Origin: Alphaproteobacteria bacterium
GTDB taxonomy: Bacteria > Pseudomonadota > Alphaproteobacteria > SMXS01
Assembly: GCA_016124315.1 (NCBI GenBank)
Contig: WGNW01000013.1
Span: forward strand, 1 to 56,317
Reading direction: 5' to 3'
Length of the DNA: 56,317 bases
Part shown: piece after piece, positions 46,771-56,317 of the stretch
How the letters are laid out: every line of letters begins with the position of its first letter
Numbering within the stretch: the first letter of the stretch is position 1
Notes under the pieces: generated by a model
Database searches by the model: none
The model's input: only the letters and a program-made list of their open reading frames with translations
What the model was told of the DNA's origin: nothing
Position numbers and translations under genes: made by a program

Positions 46771-47733
46771 ATGGCCGTTTACACCCACGTCGACGAGGAT
46801 GCCCTGGCGGACTTCCTGGCCCACTACGATCTTGGCGACGTCATCGCCTTCAAGGGCATCGCCGAAGGCGTCGAGAACTCCAACTTCCTGCTGCAGACCG
46901 AGCGGGGCAGCTACATCCTCACCCTCTACGAGAAGCGGGTGAAGCGGGGCGACCTGCCGTTCTTCCTGGGGCTGATGGGCCACCTGGCGGCCAAGGGGAT
47001 CGCCTGCCCGACGCCCATCGCCGGCGACGACGGCGAGGCCCTGCGCGAGCTGTGCGGGCGGCCCGCCGCCCTCACCTCGTTCCTGCGCGGCCTGTCCGTC
47101 GACCGGCCGTCGGCCGCCCACTGTGCCGCCCTCGGCCGCGGCATGGCCGAGCTGCACGGCGCCGGCGCCGACTTCGCGCTCAGCCGGCCCAACGCGCTGG
47201 GCCCGGCCGGCTGGCGCCACCTCGCCAACGCCTGCCGCGAGCAGGCGGAGGAGGTGCGGCCGGGCCTGATGACGATGATCGACGACGAACTGGCGTGGCT
47301 GGAACAGGACTGGCCGAGGGCGCTGCCCGCCGGCGTCATCCACGCCGACCTGTTCCCCGACAACGTGTTCTTCATGGGCGAGGCGCTGACCGGCCTGATC
47401 GACTTCTACTTCGCCTGCAACGACCTGCTGGCCTACGACCTGGCCATCGCCATGAACGCCTGGTGCTTCGAGCCCGACCGCTCGTTCAACGCCACCAAGG
47501 CGCGCCGCCTGCTGGCCGGCTACCAGGCGACCCGGCCGCTCACCGGCGAGGAGATCGCCGCCATGCCGTGCCTGGCGCGCGGCGCGGCGCTGCGCTTCCT
47601 GCTGACCCGGCTCTACGACTGGGTGAACCAGGTGGAAGGCGCGCTGGTGCGGCCCAAGGACCCGGCCGAATACGTCGCCAAGCTGCTGTTCCACCGGCGG
47701 GTGAAGACGCCGGGCGAGTACGGCCTCGGCTGA
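46771..47733 (+). CDS. thrB: Homoserine kinase, APH-fold type
   Basis: Homoserine kinase phosphorylates homoserine for threonine synthesis. This is the aminoglycoside-phosphotransferase-fold form typical of alphaproteobacteria, not the GHMP form of E. coli. The 320-residue product has [20 protein letters not shown] and [19 protein letters not shown], the catalytic [11 protein letters not shown] (His 191, Asp 193, Asn 198), [20 protein letters not shown] with the metal Asp, and the end [13 protein letters not shown] at 46771 is the family start; the open frame upstream is a shadow. Its stop TGA and the rnhA start ATG share one base. thrC lies about 3 kb downstream on the other strand. Confidence 0.95.
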   Translation: MAVYTHVDEDALADFLAHYDLGDVIAFKGIAEGVENSNFLLQTERGSYILTLYEKRVKRGDLPFFLGLMGHLAAKGIACPTPIAGDDGEALRELCGRPAALTSFLRGLSVDRPSAAHCAALGRGMAELHGAGADFALSRPNALGPAGWRHLANACREQAEEVRPGLMTMIDDELAWLEQDWPRALPAGVIHADLFPDNVFFMGEALTGLIDFYFACNDLLAYDLAIAMNAWCFEPDRSFNATKARRLLAGYQATRPLTGEEIAAMPCLARGAALRFLLTRLYDWVNQVEGALVRPKDPAEYVAKLLFHRRVKTPGEYGLG

Positions 47734-48170
47734 TGGCGCGTGTCGAGATCTACAGCGACGGGGCCTGCTCCGGCAATCCCGGCCCCGGCGGCTGGGGCGC
47801 CATCCTGCGCTACGGCGAGGCCGAGAAGGAACTGTGGGGCGGCGAGCCGGCCACCACCAACAACCGCATGGAGCTGATGGCCGCGATCAAGGCGCTGGAG
47901 GCGCTCACCCGGCCCAGCACCGTCGACCTGCACACCGACAGCATGTATGTGCGCGACGGCATCACCAAGTGGATCCACAACTGGAAGCGCAACGGCTGGC
48001 GCACCGCCGGCAAGAAGCCGGTGAAGAACGCCGAGCTGTGGCGGGAGCTGGACGCGCTGATCCAGCGCCACGACGTCGCCTGGCACTGGGTGAAGGGCCA
48101 CGCCGGCCACCCGGAGAACGAGCGCGCCGATGAGCTGGCCCGCCGCGGGCTGGAAGAGACGCGGCCCTGA
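47733..48170 (+). CDS. rnhA: Ribonuclease HI
   Basis: RNase HI cleaves RNA in RNA-DNA hybrids. The 145-residue product has the four acidic catalytic residues in place: [20 protein letters not shown] (Asp 9), [13 protein letters not shown] (Glu 47), [11 protein letters not shown] (Asp 68) and [12 protein letters not shown] (Asp about 132), plus the basic handle region [16 protein letters not shown]. It starts within the stop codon of thrB (TGATG), so translation is coupled; thrB-rnhA pairing is frequent in alphaproteobacteria. A GC hairpin with A-run follows, which suits the opposite strand better as terminator. Confidence 0.97.
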   Translation: MARVEIYSDGACSGNPGPGGWGAILRYGEAEKELWGGEPATTNNRMELMAAIKALEALTRPSTVDLHTDSMYVRDGITKWIHNWKRNGWRTAGKKPVKNAELWRELDALIQRHDVAWHWVKGHAGHPENERADELARRGLEETRP

Positions 48171-48179
48171 CGGCGAACG

Positions 48180-48205
48180 AAAAAAGGGGCGCCGGAGCGC
48201 CCCTT
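48180..48205 (-). terminator. Rho-independent terminator for the peroxiredoxin gene
   Basis: The stem GGGGCGC/GCGCCCC with loop CGGA, extended by AA/TT pairs, is preceded on the + strand by six A residues. Read on the minus strand this gives a 9-pair hairpin followed by six U, placed about 25 bases after the peroxiredoxin stop codon. It may act on rnhA transcripts in the other direction only weakly, since the + strand side has just two T before CCG. Confidence 0.88.
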
Positions 48206-48227
48206 CCGTCCCGGAAGCCGGATGACC

Positions 48228-48710
48228 TCAGAGCTGGCCCAAGGCCACTTCGGCGCTGGAGGTCTGGAAGGCGCCGCCCTCCTCCAGGTTGAGGTGGGTG
48301 ACCACGCCGTCCTCGGCGATCAGCGAGAAGCGCTGCGAGCGGTGGCCGAGGCCCAGGCCGCTGAGGTCGAGCTCGAGGCCGAGGGCCTTGGTGAAGTTGC
48401 CGCTGCCGTCGGCCAGCATCATCACCTTGTCGCCGACGTTCTGGTCCTTGCCCCAGGCGTTCATCACGAACACGTCGTTCACCGCCATGCAGGCGATGGT
48501 GTCGGCGCCCTTGGCCTTGATGGCGTCGGCGTTCTGGACGAAGCCGGGCAGGTGCTTGGCCGAGCAGGTGGGCGTGAAGGCGCCGGGCACGGCGAACAGC
48601 ACCACCTTCTTGCCGTCGAACAGTTCGGCGGTGGAGATGGGCGCCGGACCGTCTGCGGTCATGCGGGTCAGCGTCCCCTCGGGAATCTTGTCGCCAACTT
48701 TGATCGTCAT
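48228..48710 (-). CDS. Peroxiredoxin of the Prx5/AhpC-TSA type
   Basis: A 160-residue thiol peroxidase of the glutaredoxin- or glutathione-dependent Prx5 group. Markers are PISTAELFDGKKVVLFAVPG and AFTPTCSAKHLPGFVQNADA with the peroxidatic Cys at about 49, IACMAVNDVFVMNAWGKDQN, and GHRSQRFSLIAEDGVV with the conserved Arg. No N-terminal export signal. It reduces hydrogen peroxide and alkyl hydroperoxides in the cytosol. AGGGAGTTTCCC before the ATG provides the ribosome binding site. The 217-base gap to the divergent yqgE gene holds no gene; a strong terminator follows the stop. Confidence 0.95.
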   Translation of the reverse strand: MTIKVGDKIPEGTLTRMTADGPAPISTAELFDGKKVVLFAVPGAFTPTCSAKHLPGFVQNADAIKAKGADTIACMAVNDVFVMNAWGKDQNVGDKVMMLADGSGNFTKALGLELDLSGLGLGHRSQRFSLIAEDGVVTHLNLEEGGAFQTSSAEVALGQL

Positions 48711-48926
48711 GGGAAACTCCCTTTTCCTGCGATTTCTCGGAATTTCGGCGCCGCCGGTCGGCGGCAGCGGCCGGATCATAGCAGCCGGTCCATGCGAAAT
48801 GTATGACGGAATCGTGCGCCTGCAATTGGCGCCGGCCCCGTCCGGCGGGTTACAATACCGGCAGGCGATCGGGATTTTTCCGGTCGCGCCCCTTGAGCGC
48901 GTCGCGAGGAAGCACACTTAAACACC

Positions 48927-49520
48927 ATGCCCAAGCACCCCTTCGCCGCCCGATCCACCGCCCGGCCCGACACCCTGCGGGGCAAGCTGCTGCTGGCGAT
49001 GCCGAACATGGGCGACCCCCGTTTCGAGCGTGCCGTGATCTGCATGTGCGAGCACTCCGAGCAGGGCGCCATGGGCATCATCGTCAACCAGCCAGCGGAC
49101 CACATCGACTTTCCCGAGCTGATGCAGCAACTGCAGATCCCCACGCCGGGCGAGTGCGCCCAGGTGGGCATCTTCACCGGCGGGCCGGTCGAGCCCAACC
49201 GCGGCTTCGTGCTGCATTCCGCGGACTACCTGCACGAAACCACCCTGGTGATCTCCGAGCTGGTGGCGCTGAGCGCGACGGTGGATATCCTGAAGGCCCT
49301 CGCCCGGGGCGACGGCCCGCGCCACAGCCTGCTGGCGCTGGGCTACGCGGGCTGGGGGCCCGGCCAGCTCGAGGCCGAGATCCAGGAAAACGCCTGGCTG
49401 CACACGGAAGTGGACACGGACCTGGTGTTCGGCACCGAGGCGGCCCTCAAATGGCCGCTCGCCATGGCCAAGCTGGGGATCGACGTCTCCATGCTGTCGC
49501 CGGTCGCCGGCCACGCCTGA
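48927..49520 (+). CDS. YqgE/AlgH family protein
   Basis: A 197-residue protein of the DUF179 family. Typical blocks are LRGKLLLAMPNMGDPRFERA, HSEQGAMGIIVNQP, GGPVEPNRGFVLHS (the conserved GGPV motif) and LGYAGWGPGQLEAEIQENAW. AlgH was linked to alginate regulation in Pseudomonas, but the biochemical role is unresolved. The start ATG at 48927 is preceded by AGGAAGCACACT with moderate spacing. A parallel open frame across the same DNA is a shadow. It converges with the M16 peptidase gene, 21 bases between stops. Confidence 0.93.
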   Translation: MPKHPFAARSTARPDTLRGKLLLAMPNMGDPRFERAVICMCEHSEQGAMGIIVNQPADHIDFPELMQQLQIPTPGECAQVGIFTGGPVEPNRGFVLHSADYLHETTLVISELVALSATVDILKALARGDGPRHSLLALGYAGWGPGQLEAEIQENAWLHTEVDTDLVFGTEAALKWPLAMAKLGIDVSMLSPVAGHA

Positions 49521-49541
49521 CGCAGGCCTCGCCCCGTCGGC

Positions 49542-50801
49542 CTACGCCGCGAAGCGCTCCGCCAGCCGCTCGTAGCCGGGCAGCTTGCGCAGCGGCCCCA
49601 CGGCCGCCACCGTCGGGCTGCCGGCCATTACCGAGCGCGCCGCCTCCGCCACCGCCTCCAGGGTCACGCCCTCTATGCGGGCGACGATCTCCTCCAGCGG
49701 CACGATCCTGCCGAACATCATGAGCTGACGCGCCATCTGCTCGGCGCGGCTCCAGGAGCTCTCCAGCGCCATCAGCGTGCTGGCCTTGAGCTGCGCCCGG
49801 GCGCGCACCAGTTCCCGCTCCGTCACGTCGAGCGTCATCCGCCCCAGCTCGCCGGCGATCACCGTGGCCAGCTCGTCCGCCTGGGCCGGGCTGGTGCCGG
49901 CATAGATGCCGAACAGGCCGCCATCGGCCAGCGCCGCGTTGAAGGAATAGACCGAATAGGCGAGGCCGCGCTTCTCACGGACTTCCTGGAACAGCCGCGA
50001 CGACATGCCCTCGCCCAGGATGGTCGACATCACCTGGGTGGCGAAGAACCGGTCGTCGGCGAAGGACACGCCGGGAAAGCCGAAGGTCAGGTGGACCTGC
50101 TCGAACTTGCGGTCGCGCCGCAGGTCGCCACCCCGGTATTCCGCTTCAGCCAGTTCGGCCGGCACGCCGGCCTCGAGGCCGCCGAACTGGTCGGCGACCA
50201 GCGCGACGAGGCGGTCATGGTCGACCTTGCCGGCGGCGGCCACCACCATCGCGCCGGCACCGTAGTGCCGGTCCATGTAGCCGGAGAGGGAATCGCGGGA
50301 GAAGCCGGAGACCGTCTCCACGGTGCCGAGGATAGACCGGCCCACCGCCTGGTCCGGATAGGCCGCTTCCTGCAGCAGGTCGAATACCAGGTCGTCGGGC
50401 GTGTCTTGGACCTCGCCGATCTCCTGGATCACCACGCCGCGCTCGCGCTCCAGCTCGTCGGGCTCGAAGGCGGAGCGCTGCAGGATGTCGCCCAGCAGCT
50501 CGACGGCAAGCGGCACGTCCTCCTCCAGCACGCGGGCGTAGTAGGCGGTCTGCTCGCGCGAGGTATAGGCGTTGAGATGGCCGCCCACGTCCTCGATGGC
50601 CTCGGCGATGTCGAGGGCGGAGCGCGTCGCCGTGCCCTTGAACGCCATGTGCTCCAGCATGTGCGAGACGCCGTTCTGCTCGGCCGACTCGGCCCGCGCG
50701 CCGACGCCCACCCAGACGCCGATGGAGGTGGTGCGGAACTGGTCCATGGGCTCGGTGACGACCCGCAGCCCGTTGGGGAGTGTGGTGATCCTGATGCTCA
50801 T
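49542..50801 (-). CDS. M16 family zinc metallopeptidase (mitochondrial processing peptidase-like)
   Basis: A 419-residue inverzincin. The zinc motif HMLEHMAFKG (HxxEH at about 47-51) is intact, followed by the downstream glutamate region ELERERGVVIQEIGEVQDTP. Other family blocks are YTSREQTAYYARVLEEDVPL, SILGEGMSSRLFQEVREKRG and LAYSVYSF. This is the single-domain M16B group related to mitochondrial processing peptidase beta; alphaproteobacterial members sit next to thrC, as here. The ATG at 50801 overlaps the thrC stop as ATGA. Substrate in bacteria is unknown. It is the last gene of the long leftward cytochrome oxidase run. Confidence 0.95.
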   Translation of the reverse strand: MSIRITTLPNGLRVVTEPMDQFRTTSIGVWVGVGARAESAEQNGVSHMLEHMAFKGTATRSALDIAEAIEDVGGHLNAYTSREQTAYYARVLEEDVPLAVELLGDILQRSAFEPDELERERGVVIQEIGEVQDTPDDLVFDLLQEAAYPDQAVGRSILGTVETVSGFSRDSLSGYMDRHYGAGAMVVAAAGKVDHDRLVALVADQFGGLEAGVPAELAEAEYRGGDLRRDRKFEQVHLTFGFPGVSFADDRFFATQVMSTILGEGMSSRLFQEVREKRGLAYSVYSFNAALADGGLFGIYAGTSPAQADELATVIAGELGRMTLDVTERELVRARAQLKASTLMALESSWSRAEQMARQLMMFGRIVPLEEIVARIEGVTLEAVAEAARSVMAGSPTVAAVGPLRKLPGYERLAERFAA

Positions 50802-52198
50802 GCAGTGCGTGCAGCTATGTAGTCCTGCACCGACTTCAAGTCGTTGGGCAGAATTTCGTAGCGCTCGGGCCGCTCCATCAGGTCGGCGAGGTGCGGCGGC
50901 AGCGCCGGCCGGATGCCGCTGGCCGCCTCGACCGCGTCGGGGAACTTGGCCGGATGGGCGGTGGCGAGGGCGACGAGCGGCACGCTTTCGGCGGTGCGCA
51001 GCCGCCGACCGGCGGCGACGCCGACGGCGGTGTGCGGATCGATCAGCGTGGCGTTGGCGCGCAGTACGGCGGCGATGGTCGCCGACGTCTCGTCCTCGTC
51101 CACCCGGGCCGCGGCGAACAGGCGCGAGGCGTCCGCGACCTGGCGGTTGCCGATGGCGAGGGTGCCGCCGGCCGCGAAATCGTCCATCAGCGCGCGCACC
51201 CGGTCGCCGTCGCGGCCGTAGAGATCGAACAGCAGGCGCTCGAAGTTGCTGGACACCTGGATGTCCATGCTCGGGCTCATGGTCGGCTGCACCGTGCCCC
51301 GGCTGTAGTCGCCGCTGCGCAGGGCGCGCGACAGGATGTCGTTGATGTTGGTGGCCACCACCAGCTTGCCGACCGGCAGCCCCATGCGCGCGGCGACGTA
51401 GCCGGCGAACACGTCGCCGAAATTGCCGGTGGGCACGGAGAAGTCGATCCGCCGGCCGTCGTGGGCGCCCAGGCTGAGAGCGGCGTGGAAGTAGTAGACG
51501 ACCTGCGCCAGCACCCGCGCCCAGTTGATGGAGTTGACCGCGCCGAGCCGGTGCCGGTCGCGGAAGGCGTGGTCGTTGAACATCGCCTTCACCAGCGCCT
51601 GGCAGTCGTCGAACGTGCCCTCGACGGCGATGTTGACGACGTTCTCGGACGGCACCGTCGTCATCTGCCGGCGCTGCACCTCGGAGACGCGCCCGGCCGG
51701 GTGCAGCATGAAGATGGTGACGTTGTCCCGGTCGCGGCAGGCCTCGATGGCCGCCGAGCCGGTATCACCCGACGTGGCGCCGACCACGGTGATGCGCTGG
51801 TCGCGGCGGCCGAGGATGTCCCCGAACAGCCGCCCGAGCAGCTGCAATGCGACATCCTTGAAGGCGAGCGTCGGCCCGTGAAACAGCTCGAGCAGCCATT
51901 CGTTGACGTCGAGCTGGCGCAGCGGAGTGACGGCGGCGCTGTGGAACACGTCGGGTACGCCGTAGGCGGCGTGGACGATCGCGGCGAAGTCGTCGCGCGG
52001 CATGTCGCCGACGAAGGGCGCCATCACCTCGACCGCCAGCTCCGCGTAGGACAGGCCGGCCCAGCGCTCCAGCGTCGCCGCGTCGACGGCCGGCCAGCTT
52101 TCGGGCACGTAGAGGCCGCCGTCGCGCGCGAGGCCGGCCAGCACCACGTCCTCGAAGCCCAGCGCCGGCGCGGCGCCGCGCGTGCTGACATACCGCAT
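50798..52198 (-). CDS. thrC: Threonine synthase
   Basis: The pyridoxal-phosphate enzyme that turns O-phosphohomoserine into threonine. The 466-residue product starts MRYVSTRGAAPALGFEDVVL, shows ARDGGLYVPESWP, LFHGPTLAFKDVALQLLGRL with the cofactor Lys at about 114, VVGATSGDTGSAAIEACRDR, VPTGNFGDVFAGYVAARMGL and HTAVGVAAG, all typical of the bacterial class with extended N-terminus. The start at 52198 lies 2 bases after the surf1 stop; an upstream frame inside surf1 is not used. The stop overlaps the M16 peptidase start. With thrB it completes the last two steps of threonine synthesis. Confidence 0.97.
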   Translation of the reverse strand: MRYVSTRGAAPALGFEDVVLAGLARDGGLYVPESWPAVDAATLERWAGLSYAELAVEVMAPFVGDMPRDDFAAIVHAAYGVPDVFHSAAVTPLRQLDVNEWLLELFHGPTLAFKDVALQLLGRLFGDILGRRDQRITVVGATSGDTGSAAIEACRDRDNVTIFMLHPAGRVSEVQRRQMTTVPSENVVNIAVEGTFDDCQALVKAMFNDHAFRDRHRLGAVNSINWARVLAQVVYYFHAALSLGAHDGRRIDFSVPTGNFGDVFAGYVAARMGLPVGKLVVATNINDILSRALRSGDYSRGTVQPTMSPSMDIQVSSNFERLLFDLYGRDGDRVRALMDDFAAGGTLAIGNRQVADASRLFAAARVDEDETSATIAAVLRANATLIDPHTAVGVAAGRRLRTAESVPLVALATAHPAKFPDAVEAASGIRPALPPHLADLMERPERYEILPNDLKSVQDYIAARTA

Positions 52199-52200
52199 TC

Positions 52201-52917
52201 TCAATCCTTCCGGCGATGGTAGAGGAAGAAGATGACGGCGGCGATCAGGGCGAACGAGAACCACTGGATCGCATAGTTGAGGTGCGGATCGCTGATCTTG
52301 AGCGCGGTCTGGCCGCCGATGGGGAAGCCGCCGGGTACCGGCGTGTCGTCGGCCTCGACGAACACTGGCATGACGTCGAGGCCGTAGTCCTTCGCCATTC
52401 CCTCCAGGTCACCCTCGAAGAACAAGTGGCGCTTGGCGTCGGCGGGCGGGATGAACTTGCTGGCCAGCCACTTCTGGTACCAGGGCAGCCGGACGAGGCC
52501 GGTGACCGTCACCGAACCCTGGAGTTCCCCCTCGGCCCGGCTGGCGGGGTCGCGCTTCTCGTCGGGCACCCAGCCGCGGTTGACGAGCACGGTCTCGCCG
52601 TCCGGCCGGACCAGCGGCGTGATCACCTGCCAGCCGAAATTGCCGTGCCGCGACTGGGCGCGGAGATAGCTCTCCTGGTCGTTGCGGAAGGTGCCGGTGA
52701 CGGTGACGTGCCGGTAGTCCCAGTCGTCGGGGTGGTCGATATGGCCGGGCAGCGGCACCGCCGGCAGGGCGACGCGGGTGTCGATCCGGTGGATCAGGTC
52801 GTGCTTCCACTCGCGCCGCTGGAGCTGCCAGATGCCCAGCCCCGTGCAGACGATGACGGCCGCCAGCGTGAACAGGGTGGGCAGCGGCTTCGGCTTTTGC
52901 AGGAACAGTGTCGCCAT
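52201..52917 (-). CDS. SURF1 family cytochrome oxidase assembly protein
   Basis: A 238-residue inner-membrane protein that helps insert heme a into cytochrome c oxidase. Two membrane helices bracket a periplasmic domain: PTLFTLAAVIVCTGLGIWQL near the N-terminus (with WQLQRREWK right after) and NYAIQWFSFALIAAVIFFLY at the end, followed by HRRK. Family signatures are YRHVTVTGTF, VLVNRGWVP and HLNYAIQWFSFA. It follows ctaE after a 73-base gap and precedes thrC by 2 bases; the context supports the assembly role. Confidence 0.96.
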   Translation of the reverse strand: MATLFLQKPKPLPTLFTLAAVIVCTGLGIWQLQRREWKHDLIHRIDTRVALPAVPLPGHIDHPDDWDYRHVTVTGTFRNDQESYLRAQSRHGNFGWQVITPLVRPDGETVLVNRGWVPDEKRDPASRAEGELQGSVTVTGLVRLPWYQKWLASKFIPPADAKRHLFFEGDLEGMAKDYGLDVMPVFVEADDTPVPGGFPIGGQTALKISDPHLNYAIQWFSFALIAAVIFFLYHRRKD

Positions 52918-52990
52918 GTCTTCCCAAAAAGGTTCGGCCCCGCCGACGGCGGGACCGACCGGAAAAGGCTCGATGCGTGTCGCGGCGGGC

Positions 52991-53806
52991 CTAGCCGTGC
53001 GCCCCGCCGGCGCCGTGACCGCCGATGTAGATCACGATGAACAGGAACAGCCACACCACGTCGACGAAGTGCCAGTACCAGGCGGCCGCCTCGAAACCGA
53101 AGTGCTGTTCGGGACGGAAGTGCCCCAGATAGGCCCGGATCAGGCAAACCGTCAGGAAGATGGTGCCGACCAGGACGTGGAAGCCGTGGAAGCCCGTCGC
53201 CATGAAGAACGTCGAGGCATAGATGCCGTCGGTGAAGCCATAGGCGGCGTGGCTGTACTCGAACGCCTGGACGCAGGAGAACAGGGCGCCCAGCAGGATG
53301 GTGCACCACAGGCCCTGCTTCAGGCCGGCGCGGTCGTTCTCGAGCAGCGCGTGGTGCGCCCAGGTGACGGTGGTGCCCGACAGCAGCAGGATCAGCGTGT
53401 TGACGAAGGGCAGATGCCACGGATCGAAGGTCTGGATGCCTTCCGGCGGCCACACGCCGCCGATCCAGTGAGTCGGATAGAGCGAGGCGTTGAAGTAGGC
53501 CCAGAACCAGGCGACGAAGAACATCACCTCGGAGGCGATGAACAGGATCATGCCGTAGCGCAGGTGCAGGGCGACGACGGGCTTGTGATGGCCCTCGTGG
53601 GCCTCGTTGATCACGTCGCGCCACCACACGAACATGGTGTAGAGCACGCCGACCGCGCCGAAGGGCCAGACCCAGTTGGTGATGTGGTGCCAGGACATCA
53701 CGGCGCCGAACGCCAGGAGGAAAACGCTGACCGAGCCGATGATGGGCCAGGGGCTCGGATCGACGAGGTGGTAGTCGTGCTTAGGTTCCGCGTGCGCGTC
53801 GGCCAT
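52991..53806 (-). CDS. ctaE: Cytochrome c oxidase subunit III
   Basis: The 271-residue third core subunit of the aa3-type oxidase, with seven membrane helices. Recognisable blocks are [46 protein letters not shown]-like [40 protein letters not shown] and FYMATGFHG-like [20 protein letters not shown], ending [18 protein letters not shown]. The ATG at 53806 lies 18 bases after the ctaG stop. No DUF983 gene, often found here in relatives, is present between ctaE and surf1. Confidence 0.98.
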   Translation of the reverse strand: MADAHAEPKHDYHLVDPSPWPIIGSVSVFLLAFGAVMSWHHITNWVWPFGAVGVLYTMFVWWRDVINEAHEGHHKPVVALHLRYGMILFIASEVMFFVAWFWAYFNASLYPTHWIGGVWPPEGIQTFDPWHLPFVNTLILLLSGTTVTWAHHALLENDRAGLKQGLWCTILLGALFSCVQAFEYSHAAYGFTDGIYASTFFMATGFHGFHVLVGTIFLTVCLIRAYLGHFRPEQHFGFEAAAWYWHFVDVVWLFLFIVIYIGGHGAGGAHG

Positions 53807-53824
53807 GGTGTGTCCCCTGCTCGC

Positions 53825-54388
53825 TTATTCCAGGACCGCGGTCTTGTCGGCGGCCTTCGGTGTCTGGTTATAGAAGGTATACGACAGCGTGATGGAGGTT
53901 ACATCCTTCATGTTGCTGTCCTGCATGAAGGCGGGATCAATAAAGAAGCTGACCGGCATGTCAACCACCTGACCCGGCTGCAGCGTCTGCTCGGAGAAGC
54001 AGAAGCACTGCACCTTGGTGAAGTACTCGCCCACCTTGTCAGGCGTGACGTTGAACACGGCCATGCCGGTGACCGGCTTGTCGGAACGATTCTCCGCCCG
54101 GTAGAAGATCAGCTTGCTCTCGCCCACCTTGACGTCGACGGAGAGCTGCTCCGGCTTGAAGGTCCATGGCAGGTCCGTGGCGACGTCGGAATTGAACCGG
54201 ATGCGCACCATGCGATCATAGGTCTTGTCGGGTATGGCCGACGCCGTCTTCGGCGTCCCGCCATAGCCGGTGATCCGGCAATAGGCCTGATAGAACGGCA
54301 CGGCGGCGAAGGACAGCCCGATCATGCCGACCACGATGCATGCCAGGGTAATGACGGTGCGCCGCTTGCGGCCGCTGTCACCACGCAT
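53825..54388 (-). CDS. ctaG: Cytochrome c oxidase assembly protein CtaG (Cox11)
   Basis: The 187-residue copper chaperone that loads the CuB site of subunit I. It has one membrane helix (TLACIVVGMIGLSFAAVPFY) and a periplasmic immunoglobulin-like domain with the copper motif KVQCFCFSEQTL (Cys-Phe-Cys-Phe) and PVSFFIDPAFMQD. These are canonical Cox11 features. The start at 54388 lies inside the 3' end of the preceding small gene, overlapping it by 11 bases. Required together with SURF1 and CtaB for assembly of the oxidase encoded next to it. Confidence 0.97.
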   Translation of the reverse strand: MRGDSGRKRRTVITLACIVVGMIGLSFAAVPFYQAYCRITGYGGTPKTASAIPDKTYDRMVRIRFNSDVATDLPWTFKPEQLSVDVKVGESKLIFYRAENRSDKPVTGMAVFNVTPDKVGEYFTKVQCFCFSEQTLQPGQVVDMPVSFFIDPAFMQDSNMKDVTSITLSYTFYNQTPKAADKTAVLE

Positions 54389-54509
54389 CCCCCGCCCCCG
54401 CCATCTTGGCGATCGACGCCAAGTAGAACAGCACGACCAATGCCAGCAGGACCGCTGCGATGGCCCAGTTGCGCGCCCGTCGCTTCTTGTGCTCCTCCGA
54501 CAGCGGCAT
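54378..54509 (-). CDS. Small single-helix membrane protein between ctaB and ctaG (CoxF-like)
   Basis: A 43-residue protein read from ATG at 54507-54509 to TGA at 54378-54380. It has an acidic-basic head ([15 protein letters not shown]), one membrane helix (AIAAVLLALVVLFYLASIAK) and a short tail ending GDAW. The ctaB stop and this start share one base (TGATG), and its end overlaps ctaG by 11 bases, so it is translated within the operon. A similar tiny protein of unknown function, often called CoxF, stands at this place in many alphaproteobacterial oxidase operons. The position strongly suggests a role in oxidase biogenesis; that is inference. Confidence 0.88.
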   Translation of the reverse strand: MPLSEEHKKRRARNWAIAAVLLALVVLFYLASIAKMAGAGDAW

Positions 54510-55435
54510 CAGCTGAGACCCACCACCTTCTCGACGAGGAGCGCGGCATAGAGCGCGAAGAGATAGAGGATCGAGAACAGGAACAGCCGGCGCGGCTGAA
54601 CCAGGTCGTCACCCCGCCAGACCCGCCAGGCGAGACCCAGGAAGACGGCGCCAAGGATGACCGAGACCGCGCCGTAGAGCAGGCCGGCCATGCCCAGGAC
54701 GCTGGGCGAAACGGCCAGCGGCACCAGCAGCAGGCTGTAGATGAGGATCTGTTTGCGGGTCTCCCGCAGGCCGGCGACCACCGGCAGCATGGGCACGCCC
54801 ACCTTCTCGTCGTCGTTCTTGGCGAACAGCGAGAGTGCCCAGAAATGCGGCGGCGTCCACATGAAGATGATGGCGAACAGCAGCAGCGGCTGCCACGTCA
54901 CCGACCCGGTCACGACCGCCCAGCCGATCACCGGCGGCAACGCACCCGCAGCGCCGCCGATGACGATGTTCTGGGCCGTCCGCCGCTTCAGCCACATGGT
55001 GTAGACCACCACGTAGAAGGCGATGGTGAAGGCGAGGAGCGCCGCCGAGAGGACGTTGATGAACAGCCCGAGCACCACCACCGAGCCGACCGACAGGCCG
55101 ATGCCCAGCGCCAGCGCGTCGCCGTCGGTCAGGCGGCCCGCCGGGATCGGCCGGCCGCGGGTGCGCTTCATGCGGGCGTCGATATCGGCGTCGTACCACA
55201 TGTTGAGCGCACCGGAGGCGCCCGCACCCACCGCGATGCACAGGATGGCGAGCACCGCCAGCACCGGATTGATGCTGCCCGGCGCCGCCACCAGGCCGAC
55301 GACGCCGGTAAACACCACCAGCGACATGACCCGCGGCTTCAGCAGCGCCAGATAATCGACGACACGCGGCTGCGTGTCGTCGAAGGCTTCCGGAGCGTCT
55401 GATGACCGGGCCGATGCGAACATCGCGTCGGACAC
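54509..55435 (-). CDS. ctaB: Protoheme IX farnesyltransferase
   Basis: The 308-residue polytopic prenyltransferase that makes heme O from protoheme, the first step to heme A. It begins with a soluble lead ([20 protein letters not shown]) and carries the conserved metal-diphosphate motif [20 protein letters not shown] as well as [20 protein letters not shown] and [17 protein letters not shown], typical of UbiA-family CtaB. Nine membrane segments are expected. It lies 15 bases after the ctaD stop and ends within the start of the small CoxF-like gene. Heme A synthase (ctaA) is not in the window. Confidence 0.97.
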   Translation of the reverse strand: MSDAMFASARSSDAPEAFDDTQPRVVDYLALLKPRVMSLVVFTGVVGLVAAPGSINPVLAVLAILCIAVGAGASGALNMWYDADIDARMKRTRGRPIPAGRLTDGDALALGIGLSVGSVVVLGLFINVLSAALLAFTIAFYVVVYTMWLKRRTAQNIVIGGAAGALPPVIGWAVVTGSVTWQPLLLFAIIFMWTPPHFWALSLFAKNDDEKVGVPMLPVVAGLRETRKQILIYSLLLVPLAVSPSVLGMAGLLYGAVSVILGAVFLGLAWRVWRGDDLVQPRRLFLFSILYLFALYAALLVEKVVGLS

Positions 55436-55450
55436 GATGGCTTCTCCCGA

Positions 55451-56317
<867 letters not shown>

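Overview
The window is high-GC chromosomal DNA (roughly two-thirds G+C by eye) with dense, mostly housekeeping gene content and no rRNA, tRNA, phage, insertion sequence or CRISPR array that I can see. Several features point to an alphaproteobacterium, probably Rhodospirillales or a neighbouring order: the run ctaD-ctaB-small ORF-ctaG-ctaE-surf1, the APH-type homoserine kinase followed by rnhA, IalB-family proteins, a split glycine decarboxylase, and interspersed palindromic repeats of a type common in that class. This placement is inference; no marker gene in the window fixes it.

Layout. 1-3.2 kb: the 5' part of thiC behind a TPP riboswitch, then a polytopic membrane protein. 3.2-6.8 kb: a tightly packed three-gene operon (CrtC-like hydratase fold, phosphotransferase-fold protein without its usual catalytic loop, unknown 171-residue protein) divergent from a TetR regulator, with a TAACTG-N6-CAGTTA inverted repeat between them. 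6.8-9.7 kb: a class II aldolase and mtnA with ATGA overlap, then a probably truncated GT-C-like gene. 9.7-18.4 kb: dtd, an MBL hydrolase, pirin, a DUF6491-like secreted protein, feoAB, cupin plus [3Fe-4S] ferredoxin, msrA, a DUF4412-like protein, a DUF3320-like stand-alone protein, a YrhK-like membrane protein and the first IalB protein. 18.4-24.5 kb: DxD glycosyltransferase with TPR tail, a PEP-CTERM protein, an AGXT-type aminotransferase, a second IalB protein, a ParB-fold miniprotein and a TPR protein. 24.5-32.5 kb: alpha-2-macroglobulin plus pbpC. 32.5-38 kb: MAPEG and the glycine cleavage genes gcvT-gcvH-gcvPA-gcvPB behind a tandem glycine riboswitch, with palindromic repeats between gcvH and gcvPA. 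38-49.5 kb: GFA-type protein, a large DUF3857/transglutaminase/TPR protein, tesB, a GNAT-nitrilase fusion, a lipoprotein, a CDGSH protein, thrB-rnhA, a peroxiredoxin and yqgE. 49.5-56.3 kb: cytochrome c oxidase operon from ctaD (cut by the window edge) through surf1, running almost without gaps into thrC and an M16 peptidase.

How the genes connect. Glycine cleavage and oxidase assembly are complete or nearly complete modules with visible regulation (glycine riboswitch) or translational coupling (1-11 nt overlaps). Threonine synthesis is represented by thrB and thrC at separate sites. MtnA plus class II aldolase fits the described methylthioadenosine/5'-deoxyadenosine salvage route that ends in DHAP plus an aldehyde. 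The best candidates for undescribed biology are the TetR-controlled three-gene cluster at 3.2-6.8 kb and the PEP-CTERM protein beside a TPR-tailed glycosyltransferase. Most very long alternative reading frames in this GC-rich DNA are shadows of real genes and are not annotated.
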